Source of the DNA: Synechococcus sp. MVIR-18-1
GTDB taxonomy: Bacteria > Cyanobacteriota > Cyanobacteriia > PCC-6307 > Cyanobiaceae
DNA: 64,000 bases
Assembly (NCBI RefSeq): GCF_014279835.1
Contig: NZ_CP047942.1
Coordinates: 1,736,001-1,800,000, forward strand
Direction: 5' to 3'
Shown here: positions 25,219 through 33,415 of the stretch, piece after piece
Layout: every line of letters begins with the position of its first letter
Numbering within the stretch: the stretch's first letter is position 1
The notes under the pieces: model-generated
Told to the model about the DNA's origin: nothing
The model's database searches: none
Seen by the model: only the letters and a program-made list of their open reading frames with translations
Translations under genes and position numbers: made by a program

Positions 25219-26106
25219 GTGACCCCAACAGCAGATACCGCCGCGCACTTACGGGCGTTGCTGTCGCAACAGTCCTGTCACGTGATGCCGTGCTGTTTTG
25301 ATGCCTTATCGGCAAGGATTGTTGAACAGGCGGGCTGCCCGCTCACGTTTATGAGTGGGTTCTCCGTTGCCGCAGCCCGCGCCGGTTTGCCTGATACGGG
25401 CCTGATCACGGTGACAGAAATGCTGGATCAAGGCCGTCAGCTCTGTGATGCCGTTTCGATTCCAGTGATTGGTGATGGTGATACGGGCCATGGCAATGCG
25501 GCCAATGTGCAACGCACCATGCACCAGTTCAAGCAGGCAGGTTTTGCCGGGATCATGCTTGAAGATCAGGTTTCTCCTAAACGCTGTGGCCATACCGGAG
25601 TGAAGGAGGTCGTTGCCCGTGATGTTGCGATCCAGCGGATTAGCGCTGCTGTTGAAGCCCGCCGTCAGGGCGCTGATCTCGTGATCGTGGCGCGAACCGA
25701 TGCCCGATCGGCGTTTGCGCAAAGCTATGGAGAGCGCGGTGCACTGGATGAAGCGTTGTGGCGATTAAAAGCCTTTGCCGAGCTTGGCGCTGATGTGCTG
25801 TTTCTGGAAGCGCCTCGCTCAGAAGAAGAGATGCTCCGCTTTTGCAATGAGGTTCCCGGAAAGCGCATGGCGAACATGTTGGAGGGAGGCGTGACTCCGT
25901 TGCTTTTGCCAGATCATCTCGGAGCCATGGGTTTCCATCTAGTGGCCTATCCCCTCACCCTGCTTGCATCTGCAGCATTTGCAATGCGCCAAGCGGTGAC
26001 GGATCTTCAGTTCGGAAAAACTCCCGAAAGGATGCTCAGCTTTTCTGAACTTAAGGCTCTGGTGAATTTTGATGCTTATGACGATGCGGTGAGCAAGCGA
26101 ATTTAA
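25219..26106 (+). CDS. Isocitrate lyase/PEP mutase family enzyme
   Basis: A 295-residue GTG-started protein of the isocitrate lyase/phosphoenolpyruvate mutase superfamily. Features are the metal site GDGDTGHGN (Asp86, Asp88), the ligand Glu in GIMLEDQVSPKRCGH, and the loop motif KRCGH (121-125), where the Cys is the general acid in methylisocitrate lyase-like members. Relatives include 2-methylisocitrate lyase, carboxyphosphonoenolpyruvate phosphonomutase and oxaloacetate decarboxylase; which reaction is catalysed cannot be read from the sequence. No prpC/prpD or phosphonate genes are nearby. Confidence 0.85.
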   Translation: MTPTADTAAHLRALLSQQSCHVMPCCFDALSARIVEQAGCPLTFMSGFSVAAARAGLPDTGLITVTEMLDQGRQLCDAVSIPVIGDGDTGHGNAANVQRTMHQFKQAGFAGIMLEDQVSPKRCGHTGVKEVVARDVAIQRISAAVEARRQGADLVIVARTDARSAFAQSYGERGALDEALWRLKAFAELGADVLFLEAPRSEEEMLRFCNEVPGKRMANMLEGGVTPLLLPDHLGAMGFHLVAYPLTLLASAAFAMRQAVTDLQFGKTPERMLSFSELKALVNFDAYDDAVSKRI

Positions 26107-26390
26107 TGATCTTGCCTCTCTCTAGGCAAGAATCATCCATCGGCCTTAATGTTCAAGGGTTATTGACAACGACATCAAGAATGAGCCGAACTTACGCAGT
26201 CCTATGAAGACATTAGGGAATGGAAGAGGGCACACCGCTGTGGGGACATCTGCCGCCTGGGCTAATGGTTTCGAAAAATAGATGGGGATTAATTTGTATG
26301 GCTATTAAATTCAACCTTGAGTCTATGAGGTTTTGATCAACAAATAGAGCTAAAGGAAAAGCAATGGCCAGAATGCAACGAAACTCTCGA
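26107..26390. other. Intergenic stretch
   Basis: A short hairpin just past the stop (TCTTGCCT / AGGCAAGA, about 26110-26131) lacks a T-run; it may act as a weak terminator or stabilise the 3' end. No gene seen in the rest. Confidence 0.4.
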
Positions 26391-26669
26391 TTAACTCACC
26401 CAGCGCGTGATTGATGTTCCGTCATAGATGTGACCTGAGGCTTCAACGATGGGCTTGGTTTCAGGATTGGTGAAAATAGTGTAAAGAACACCTTCTGGAC
26501 CTTGGAATATCACTGTTGCTCTCTTGGGGTCGTCCTTGCAAGCTCCCATGTAGAATACTTGAACACCCATCTCTTGAAACATCGCTTGCTGCTCAGGTGC
26601 ACTCATGTGATTGCGATATTCATCGAAAGAATTGCTTAGTTTGAAGTCAAGAATGGTTGTTTCAGTCAT
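26391..26669 (-). CDS. DUF3764 family protein
   Basis: A 92-residue protein matching DUF3764: TTILDFKLSNSFDEYRNHM start, then MGVQVFYMGACKDDPKRATVIFQGPEG and a C-terminal SGHIYDGTSITRWVS. The family is small, cyanobacteria-centred and predicted to adopt a dimeric ferredoxin-like fold. The function is unknown. It lies 38 bases downstream of an ABM-type protein on the same strand, so they may form an operon. Confidence 0.82.
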   Translation of the reverse strand: MTETTILDFKLSNSFDEYRNHMSAPEQQAMFQEMGVQVFYMGACKDDPKRATVIFQGPEGVLYTIFTNPETKPIVEASGHIYDGTSITRWVS

Positions 26670-26707
26670 TTGGGTAAAAATAAACGAGTGAATTGTGGAT
26701 TTGAGGG

Positions 26708-27019
26708 TCAGAAGTTGTGAAGCAAAATCGGTCCTGATACTGGGTCGGTTACACCAAGTTCAGGGGATAATTCATCGAGAAAGCCGCGTACTGAGTTCAG
26801 ATGTTCAATCATGAAAGGGCGAGCGGCGATGAGCTTTTCTTCACTCTCCCATAATCCAACAAAGCAATAGCGGCGTTCTCCAGTTTTAGCCAAATAGCGA
26901 TCAGACATGCCATCTGGAGTAGCCCATGCTTCGACTGCTTTTAGATAGTCATCTTCGCAGCCATCCTTGACAAGCACACGAACATTATTCAGGAATTTGG
27001 CAGCCACTAGACGTGTCAT
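26708..27019 (-). CDS. ABM-type dimeric alpha/beta barrel protein
   Basis: The ATG at 27017-27019 (MTRLVAAKFLNNVRVLVKDG) gives 103 residues. The pattern of an N-terminal strand, a helix with DDYLKAVEAW, strand RRYCFVGLWESEEKL and the helix IEHLNSVRGFL matches the antibiotic biosynthesis monooxygenase-like fold. Members range from monooxygenases to haem-degrading enzymes to proteins of no known activity, so no reaction can be given. Likely cotranscribed with the DUF3764 gene. Confidence 0.7.
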   Translation of the reverse strand: MTRLVAAKFLNNVRVLVKDGCEDDYLKAVEAWATPDGMSDRYLAKTGERRYCFVGLWESEEKLIAARPFMIEHLNSVRGFLDELSPELGVTDPVSGPILLHNF

Positions 27020-27287
27020 TGAAAGCAATTTATTATCTCACAGCTGTAGACGAAGGTGGTGCTCTATTACACAAACGAGCTGATAATGCGAGGGCTGCTT
27101 GGCTTGGCTAGCGAATGGTATTGAACGGCTTGGAAGGGAAGCAGAGGATGGGGTTGAGCTTCTCGTTCGCTTATTGATGTGGTGATCGAGGTGCTGTTGT
27201 ATTTGTGCCTTTGGCTCTTGCTTTGCTTCGCCAAATGTTTTCTTAATCGCTGCATCTTCCCTGAGGAGAGGTGATTCGCAAACAGAA

Positions 27288-28034
27288 TTATTTTGGTTTT
27301 GTAGCCACCTCGATTGGTGCAAGGTTCGTGCTCACGCTGCAGACATCATCGAGCGACTCCAAGGCCTCTTGTAATCGTTGGCAGGTTTCGGAAAGCTGTT
27401 CGTCCTGGATCTCTACAAGCGCTAGGGGGTGCCAGCAGTGCCCCCAATCGATCACAGCCCAGCCACGATCTTGTAATTCCTGTTGAAGCTGCTCCAGGGC
27501 TTCGAAACCACCATGAACCATGGTGCTGCCATCGCTTTGCAACACATATCCCTCTGCATCGAGTTCGAGAAGGGTCTCCAGGAGAGCTTCTTCTTCGCAA
27601 TGTCCCTCCAGTCGCACCTCGCTGCGATGCTGAAAGAGATAACTCACGCATCCGGTTTCTCCGAGCTTGCCGCCGTGTTTGCTGAAGGCCAGACGTACCT
27701 CGGCCGCCGTTCGGTTGCGGTTGTCGCTGAGTGCTTCCACAAGGACTGCCATGCCTTCGGGGCCATACCCCTCGTAGCGAATCACTTCCAGGCTGGAGCC
27801 TGCTTCCCCTTGCCCCGATCCTTTGGCTATGGCCCGCTCAATATTGCCTGCCGGTAATCCGGCTGATCGTGCTTTCGTGATGGCTGTTCGTAGTTGGAAA
27901 TTGCCGTTTGGGTCAGCTCCATTGCGTGCGGCCACGGTGATCTCGCGCCCAAGCCTGGTAAAAAGTGCGCCTCGCTTCCCATCCACCACCGCCTTGGTGC
28001 GTTTGATTTGAGACCATTTGCTGTGGCCGGCCAT
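27288..28034 (-). CDS. YebC/PmpR family regulatory protein
   Basis: A 248-residue protein with the invariant YebC start ([21 protein letters not shown], minor variant of the usual KW..I...K), the [24 protein letters not shown] block and the [11 protein letters not shown] motif. The family comprises three-domain proteins described both as DNA-binding regulators and, more recently, as factors relieving ribosome stalling. The length is typical. It ends upstream of the DUF3764/ABM pair and follows truB by 17 bases. Confidence 0.92.
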   Translation of the reverse strand: MAGHSKWSQIKRTKAVVDGKRGALFTRLGREITVAARNGADPNGNFQLRTAITKARSAGLPAGNIERAIAKGSGQGEAGSSLEVIRYEGYGPEGMAVLVEALSDNRNRTAAEVRLAFSKHGGKLGETGCVSYLFQHRSEVRLEGHCEEEALLETLLELDAEGYVLQSDGSTMVHGGFEALEQLQQELQDRGWAVIDWGHCWHPLALVEIQDEQLSETCQRLQEALESLDDVCSVSTNLAPIEVATKPK

Positions 28035-28051
28035 AGGGAGCAGGAGGGGGA

Positions 28052-28990
28052 TCAGCCGCGCGCTTCAAACACGACCTTGGGTCTGAGCTGGTCTTCGCTA
28101 TTGGCGATTCCAATTCCCAGCATGATGTTGTCTGCGCTGAGAACAACGGTGGGACCGTCTCCATTTTGATGGGAGATCGTGCGACCGCAGCTCCAGTCGT
28201 CCCGTTCGAGCTCAGAGAGCGTTCGGATTGGTAGGTGGGTTAAGGCGCGTTGGGGAGGGATGAGGGTGAGGGAACCGACCATTGGAGTGGTTTGTTCATT
28301 GGGATGCTCTGGCAGGGCAATCGCATGGGCCTCCACGAATCCCAGCGCTTGGGTGCGCCGCAGCCAGTCCAGGCAGCCGCCACACCCGAGGGCTTGACCA
28401 AGATCTCGGGCCAACGAACGGATGTAGGTGCCAGCAGAGCAGTGCACCTCAAGGCTGAGCTTGCCTTGCTCTGAATCCCAATGCTGAAGAGAGAGGGAGT
28501 GGATGGTCACATTGCGGGCCGGTAAGTCCATCACTTCACCGCGGCGGGCCCTGGCATAGGCCCTTTCGCCGTTCACGTGAACCGCTGAAACCTGTGGTGG
28601 AAACTGCTCGATGCCACCGCGGAAGGGGTTGAGGGCCTGATCCATCTCCTCAAGGCTTAAACGCGGCCAATCCTGAAGCGCAACGACTTCTCCCTGTAGG
28701 TCATCGGTGCTGGTGCTGGTTCCCAGCTGGATCACACCGCGATAGGTTTTCTCTCCTGGGAGGTAGGGAAGCAGTCGGGTGGCCTGACCCACTGCAATCG
28801 GCAGAACGCCGGTTACGGCTGGGTCCAGGGTGCCTCCATGCCCCACTCTTTTGGTTTGGAGCACGCGACGCATCCGGCTCACGCAGGCGTGGGAGGTGAG
28901 ACCTGAAGGCTTGTCGATCACCACGAAGCCGAGTGGTGCATCCAAGGGGGTGTAATCGCAGTTGTTCTGAATGTGGCATCCGGCCTGCAC
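28052..28990 (-). CDS. truB: tRNA pseudouridine(55) synthase
   Basis: 312 residues from GTG 28990; relatives start at a point matching the in-frame TTG 28945, which would give 297. The catalytic motif [15 protein letters not shown] contains the nucleophile Asp56 (long numbering). Other family motifs are [14 protein letters not shown] near residue 24, [13 protein letters not shown] and [14 protein letters not shown]. The enzyme makes pseudouridine at position 55 in the T-loop of tRNAs. It is transcribed together with yebC and diverges from the methyltransferase gene. Confidence 0.93.
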   Translation of the reverse strand: MQAGCHIQNNCDYTPLDAPLGFVVIDKPSGLTSHACVSRMRRVLQTKRVGHGGTLDPAVTGVLPIAVGQATRLLPYLPGEKTYRGVIQLGTSTSTDDLQGEVVALQDWPRLSLEEMDQALNPFRGGIEQFPPQVSAVHVNGERAYARARRGEVMDLPARNVTIHSLSLQHWDSEQGKLSLEVHCSAGTYIRSLARDLGQALGCGGCLDWLRRTQALGFVEAHAIALPEHPNEQTTPMVGSLTLIPPQRALTHLPIRTLSELERDDWSCGRTISHQNGDGPTVVLSADNIMLGIGIANSEDQLRPKVVFEARG

Positions 28991-29019
28991 GTAAATTGAC
29001 GATGTCCGACCGGTAGAAG

Positions 29020-29796
29020 ATGCAACGTCTGAGCAATTCTCCCCGCGTGGACATCGAGACCTTCTTGGACAACGGCTTTTCTGTTCGTGACCATTTGGCT
29101 GAATACCTTCAGCTCACGTTGGAGCAGGTGGATCAGCGCTTACCCGATGGGAAGGATGATTTAGCCGCACTGCATCCGGGTGCTTTTCAAGCGGATCAAG
29201 CCACGGAGTTTTACGAGACCACCGTGGGAACGGGGCATCTCTTTGAATTGGCGGCTTGGCATCTCAGCAGCTCCGACTACATCGCGGACACGCTTCGTTT
29301 GCAGGAGGATTTCGCTCGAGGCACAGTCCTTGATTTTGGAGGAGGGATAGGAACGCATGCTTTAGCGGCAGCGGCATTAGACAATGTTGATCGGGTCCAT
29401 TTTGTTGATCTGAATCCACAGAACAGGGCATTCGTCTCGTCGAGGGCTCTTGCTCTAGGTTTGGATCAAAAAATGTCGGTTCATCGTGATCTTTCAGATC
29501 TCAGCGGCCAACGTTTCGATACAGTTGTTTGTCTTGATGTATTGGAGCATCTGCCTGATCCATCTGATCAGCTCATGCAATTCCATTCGTTCATGAACGA
29601 AGACGGAAGGGCCTTATTAAACTGGTATTTCTTCAAAGGATATAGCGGCGAATATCCGTTTCACTTTGATGATCCCAACCTTGTTGATTGCTTTTTCCGT
29701 ACGTTGCAATCGCATTTTCTTGAAGTTTTTCATCCACTGTTAATTACGACGAGGGTGTACAAGCCCGTGGAAGAGACCAACGCTTTTAGTTGCTAA
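29020..29796 (+). CDS. Class I SAM-dependent methyltransferase
   Basis: A 258-residue protein with a Rossmann methyltransferase core: motif I VLDFGGGIGTHA (residues 103-114), motif II with VHFVDLNPQN, and motif IV FDTVVCLDVLEHLPDP. The first 95 residues form a helical extension. The start could also be the GTG at codon 10. The substrate is not deducible. It starts 30 bases from the truB GTG in divergent orientation and is the last core-like gene before the AT-rich chromatic acclimation island. Confidence 0.82.
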   Translation: MQRLSNSPRVDIETFLDNGFSVRDHLAEYLQLTLEQVDQRLPDGKDDLAALHPGAFQADQATEFYETTVGTGHLFELAAWHLSSSDYIADTLRLQEDFARGTVLDFGGGIGTHALAAAALDNVDRVHFVDLNPQNRAFVSSRALALGLDQKMSVHRDLSDLSGQRFDTVVCLDVLEHLPDPSDQLMQFHSFMNEDGRALLNWYFFKGYSGEYPFHFDDPNLVDCFFRTLQSHFLEVFHPLLITTRVYKPVEETNAFSC

Positions 29797-30117
29797 TTTA
29801 GACAATGCATTCATCACATTGCTTTCTAGTGATGTATTGCTTAGGGGATTAATGATTGCCGTGAAGCCTTCTCAGCCAGCTCTTGCATGAGAAATGAATT
29901 GGAAGATTGGCTTGATTCGCCTTTAATAGCCTCTGTCAAGCCTAGTCTTTAGATGCATGAGTTGCTGTAACCTTAATGAGTGATTAGATGGCTTTAGTTC
30001 TTTTCGTTAGATGTCATTTCACGTTAATAGGCAAGTTAAAATACTCCCGAATTGGGAAATGAAGGGAGAGTCAGTCTGTCTATTTATCGTCCTATAATTC
30101 AGCTCAATCGGTTTAGT
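29797..30117. other. AT-rich left boundary of the island, no gene seen
   Basis: About 320 bases between the methyltransferase and the Nif11-like gene. Composition changes to clearly AT-rich here. No tRNA, integrase, or direct repeat marking an integration site was found. Short frames only. Confidence 0.45.
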
Positions 30118-30441
30118 CTAATAAATTCCGCCTGCTCTGAAATCATGCTCTTCTTCTTTAAGATTTGAAGAACTACATGTAGATTGAGAATAGTGAAGAA
30201 GATTTTTATAGCCATCTGGCACTAATCCTGGACATAGGATTCCAACCTCAATAGCCTGAGGGCAAAAATAAACTCCCTTCCAACGGTTGATAAATCTCCC
30301 TTTGATTTCATCTGAGAATTGAAAGCCATTCTCTGCGGCAAAATCTATGATCTGTTTAGGATTTAATGATGAGAGCCCAGAGCGAAATTGCTTGTCATTA
30401 CGTGCTCGATCAATGAATGCATGTAGTTGAGACTTAGACAT
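30118..30441 (-). CDS. Nif11-like leader peptide family protein
   Basis: Starting at the second ATG (30439-30441, GAAGAG site upstream) gives 107 residues. The first 50 form a Nif11 domain: SKSQLHAFIDRARNDKQFRSGL, then IIDFAAENGFQFSDEIKG. The remainder has three Cys (YFCPQ, ILCPG, STCSSS) and ends EEHDFRAGGIY, a double-Gly two residues from the C-terminus. Nif11 leaders of RiPPs normally end in GG/GA before a core peptide; here nothing of core length follows. It is divergent from the AraC-type pair, and a Nif11-related gene is part of the published CA4 island. Its role is unknown. Confidence 0.75.
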   Translation of the reverse strand: MSKSQLHAFIDRARNDKQFRSGLSSLNPKQIIDFAAENGFQFSDEIKGRFINRWKGVYFCPQAIEVGILCPGLVPDGYKNLLHYSQSTCSSSNLKEEEHDFRAGGIY

Positions 30442-30764
30442 AACATAATCATCTCTTCTCGATATATACACTGCATTAACTCAAGATTGAGGCAAAACCA
30501 TATTCACTGTGTATAATATTAAGTACAATGCAGATATAGTGAATGTGACTTTTCGGTTCTATGAATTCTGCAAGGCACATTGCCGTGAATCCGTATTAAT
30601 AATTGTCACACTATGTTTGCTTGCCTGAGCTCTGTAGATTTCTAAGATCTGAGTTTTAAATTTAAAAAGTCATAGATCCTCACAATATCTCAGCGAGAAG
30701 CGAATAGAGATTATAGTTTTCGCCTGCTTGATTTTCATAGGCATCACGCCAAGGTAGCAACCAG
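30442..30764. promoter_or_regulatory. Divergent promoter region between Nif11-like gene and fciA-type regulator
   Basis: A plausible plus-strand promoter is TTGAGG (30487-30492), 19 bases, TATAAT (30512-30517). The 10-bp arm CATATTCACT (30499-30508) lies in its spacer and is matched, with one mismatch, by the inverted arm AGTGAATGTG (30538-30547). This places a candidate operator across the core promoter and early transcript. The 5' leader to the regulator start would be about 240 bases. Confidence 0.45.
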
Positions 30765-31799
30765 ATGAAGGCAAGGAAGGCAAAAGAATATGTTTTCAGT
30801 AACTTGCTTGGAATGGAAACATATTGCAAGAATCATTATAATGAATATTATTCCACCTCGAATTTTTCTTGCAATATCACCCAGCTCAGCAAAGGTGAAT
30901 TGCAAACGAGTTCGATATGCGCCCCGATTAATAATGTTCACCTTGAAATTTTTAAGTCAAATCAAACCTTGCTTTACGAAGAAGAAGCCAATCAAAATTC
31001 AATTGCATTTTGCTGGATAAATAATCAAGGCAAAAAGCCAGGCAGTAACACTATTATTAGTGGTCACAAGATGAAGGATTTAAGCATAGCAGGATTTAAT
31101 CGTTTAAATAAAACTGGTGGCAATACATGGGATATTGTTGGGGCCAATACTCTCCTCTGCTGTATGAGCCTGAAGTGGAAAATAATGAAAGAAAAAATAG
31201 ACAAAATGAATGCTTATAATGCATATGCAAGAATCGAAGAATGTATCGGCATTGATTCCAATAGCACGGCTAGCTTTCAGCTCAAAAATTTGTTTGAAAA
31301 GCATTTTACGAAAGGAATCACTACAGCTAGTGGATTTTATGATTTAGCCATTGCAACTTTAGAGGATTCTTGCGAGCTACAAAATCAGATCACCGAGAGA
31401 TCTGAATCCACTGAACTGATAGAGGATCTTGTTAAATTATTGCATGAAGATAGATCAGGTTTGCCACCCTTGACGATTGGAGAAATTACTAAATACTTGA
31501 ATTCTGAGCAAGAATCTGTAGGCCAAGCGTGTATATCTACCTTTAATATGAATATTCTTGATTTGATTAAAAGTATCCGTCTAGAGCAAGTCAAGAAGTC
31601 TTATCTAAATCCACACGTTCCCCGTGGCTTAAAGCAATTTACTAAACAGCATAATGCTTTATATTATGGGTTCAAAAATTGGGATTCTTTTCAACGACTG
31701 TATTTTAGGACTTTTCTAGAGAGTCCTGAAGACACAATTGATAAAGCAAGCAAGATGAGTGTTCTTGTTTCTGACTTGCGTAGAGGAAGTATGTCATGA
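30765..31799 (+). CDS. fciA: AraC-type regulator of chromatic acclimation, first of the tandem pair (FciA-like)
   Basis: A 344-residue protein whose C-terminal third (about 245-335) aligns with an AraC-family double helix-turn-helix: the first helix pair falls around EITKYLNSEQESVGQACISTF with the following NILDLIKSIRLEQ linker helix. The second unit (FTKQHNALYYGFKNWDSFQRLY) is degenerate compared with typical AraC proteins. The N-terminal 200 residues are a sensing-type domain shared with the next gene. Its stop overlaps the next start (ATGA). Two tandem AraC-type regulators beside a bilin lyase are the defining FciA/FciB pair of the CA4 island in marine Synechococcus; assigning A to the first one is by order. 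Confidence 0.75.
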   Translation: MKARKAKEYVFSNLLGMETYCKNHYNEYYSTSNFSCNITQLSKGELQTSSICAPINNVHLEIFKSNQTLLYEEEANQNSIAFCWINNQGKKPGSNTIISGHKMKDLSIAGFNRLNKTGGNTWDIVGANTLLCCMSLKWKIMKEKIDKMNAYNAYARIEECIGIDSNSTASFQLKNLFEKHFTKGITTASGFYDLAIATLEDSCELQNQITERSESTELIEDLVKLLHEDRSGLPPLTIGEITKYLNSEQESVGQACISTFNMNILDLIKSIRLEQVKKSYLNPHVPRGLKQFTKQHNALYYGFKNWDSFQRLYFRTFLESPEDTIDKASKMSVLVSDLRRGSMS

Positions 31800-32752
31800 A
31801 AATCAAATTTGCCTATACAGATCCATTGCAATTATCTGAGACTCTTCAGGAATATGGTCAAGTCACCAGAATTTCTCAACTTGAAAGTGGTGAAGGTAGT
31901 TATTCTATGTCTCATCAAAAATCAACTGGTATGGCTATTGCTGAGATCAGTGCCTCAAAACCCCTTCTATACGAGGGATGGGGTACAAGTTGGTCAGTTG
32001 ATTTTAATTGGATAACACCAATTCGCAAAGCAAATTCTCCTTTTGGATACTGCGAAGGTTTTGACATGAATGATAATAGTCTTGGAGGTTTTAATACTTT
32101 TCATTCAAACCCAGGTGACTCATGGGGGAAATATTCTGAATCATGCTCTTCAACTGCATGTATGTTAGACAAGAAAATACTCCTCGATAAGCTTCAAGAA
32201 TGCAAGGCAAGTCATGCTATTGATAATTTAAATCAATCCATGGGTTTAGTGATTGACCATGAAGCCTTCACGCAATTGCGGAAACTTACTCGAAGAGATC
32301 TTGTTAAAGGAATTTCTAATCCTTCTAAGTACTATGATTTAATGACTATCTGTCTCGAAGAAGGAAATCGTAGACTGTTTAAAAAGAAACAGGCAAAGAA
32401 TCAGCGTTTGCTTGGTGAGATTGTTGATCTTGCACATGATCTTGATCAAATGAGCTCACCAATGTCCTTGTCAGACGTTTGTCGGCATTTAAACTCTGGC
32501 CAAGCTTCTTTATATCGAGTATGCCAAGATTACTTCGGCATGGGTATCATAGAAATGATGACTCAGGTAAGACTTGAAGAAGCCAGAAGATCAATGATTT
32601 ATTATTCTACGACATCAGATTATGATAATAATACTATCCGTGAAATAGCAATTCGTTTTGGATTTAAGCATCAAGGTAGATTTTCGAGAAGGTACTTTAC
32701 CAGTTTTGGAGAATTGCCAAGCCAAACACTTAAGCGCTCTAAGCTTTTATAA
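31796..32752 (+). CDS. fciB: AraC-type regulator of chromatic acclimation, second of the tandem pair (FciB-like)
   Basis: A 318-residue paralogue of the preceding protein that overlaps it by four bases. The AraC domain is canonical: VCRHLNSGQASLYRVCQDYF for helix-turn-helix 1, the linker helix MMTQVRLEEARRSM, and IREIAIRFGFKHQGRFSRRY for helix-turn-helix 2, finished by FGELPSQTLK, where AraC proteins have a G-xxP-S motif. FciA and FciB are known to control the light-colour response oppositely. Translational coupling suggests a fixed ratio of both. A/B assignment by gene order; the family role is more certain than the letter. Confidence 0.75.
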   Translation: MKIKFAYTDPLQLSETLQEYGQVTRISQLESGEGSYSMSHQKSTGMAIAEISASKPLLYEGWGTSWSVDFNWITPIRKANSPFGYCEGFDMNDNSLGGFNTFHSNPGDSWGKYSESCSSTACMLDKKILLDKLQECKASHAIDNLNQSMGLVIDHEAFTQLRKLTRRDLVKGISNPSKYYDLMTICLEEGNRRLFKKKQAKNQRLLGEIVDLAHDLDQMSSPMSLSDVCRHLNSGQASLYRVCQDYFGMGIIEMMTQVRLEEARRSMIYYSTTSDYDNNTIREIAIRFGFKHQGRFSRRYFTSFGELPSQTLKRSKLL

Positions 32753-32948
32753 ACAGGCATGCAAGTACTGACCTTGCCCTGCTTCAACAATGAAATTAAT
32801 TTAAAGACCGTAGGGTTTTGCCTCCAATCCTGAAGCTAAGAGAAAGGTTAAGCTTTTTCTTGCTCTTATCCGATTCTTACCAAAAAGAGTAGAATTTGGA
32901 AAATATGGTGACCTTTACGAGTTATCGAAAAATTTATGTTCATCAAGA

Positions 32949-33116
32949 ATGAAACGAATCACCTTTGAGTTGAATGATGAGCTTCATAAAAAGCTCAAGC
33001 TTCTTTGCTATACAGAGTCTTTATCTATAGGCCATATTCTTAGGCAATGTGTTTCGGACTTTTGCGATAAACATGATGCTCATTTGATTGAACTAATCGA
33101 TAAGCGATCAAAGTAG
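32949..33116 (+). CDS. 55-residue ribbon-helix-helix type protein
   Basis: An ATG at 32949 opens 55 codons. The layout is that of a CopG/Arc-type RHH domain: strand KRITFELNDELHKKL, helix LKLLCYTESLS, the conserved-type turn SIGH, then helix ILRQCVSDFCDKHDAHLIEL. RHH proteins of this size usually bind DNA as dimers and are often antitoxins or repressors; no toxin gene is adjacent. It lies between the AraC pair and the bilin lyase, so it might be an additional regulator of the island. The ribosome site is weak. Confidence 0.5.
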   Translation: MKRITFELNDELHKKLKLLCYTESLSIGHILRQCVSDFCDKHDAHLIELIDKRSK

Positions 33117-33415
33117 TTTGTTGGACTCCTGAATTAGGCTAATCCATCTTGCTCTTGATTTTAGTAAGTTTCCACATTCTTGAATAGTCTCGATATAGTT
33201 TGATTGATTAATTTGGTAAAGCTGAAAAATCTCTTTGGGGTGGCTTTTGGTTTGCCCTGTATGTCTCTATTGTCTATGAAATCTGAAATTCTGCATTTGC
33301 ATGTTTCTTATGGACTGCTTGTGTAAATAAAAATTGTCAACATGATGCATATTAAATGTGTTTTTACCGTTTGCAATGGATTATTTAGATAGAATTATTT
33401 ATTCGTTTTATTCTT
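33117..33415. promoter_or_regulatory. Region upstream of the bilin lyase gene
   Basis: Nearly 300 AT-rich bases without a gene. It presumably contains the light-colour-regulated promoter of the lyase, but I could not pick a reliable -35/-10 pair. No copy of the inverted arms found upstream of the first regulator was noticed. Confidence 0.4.
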
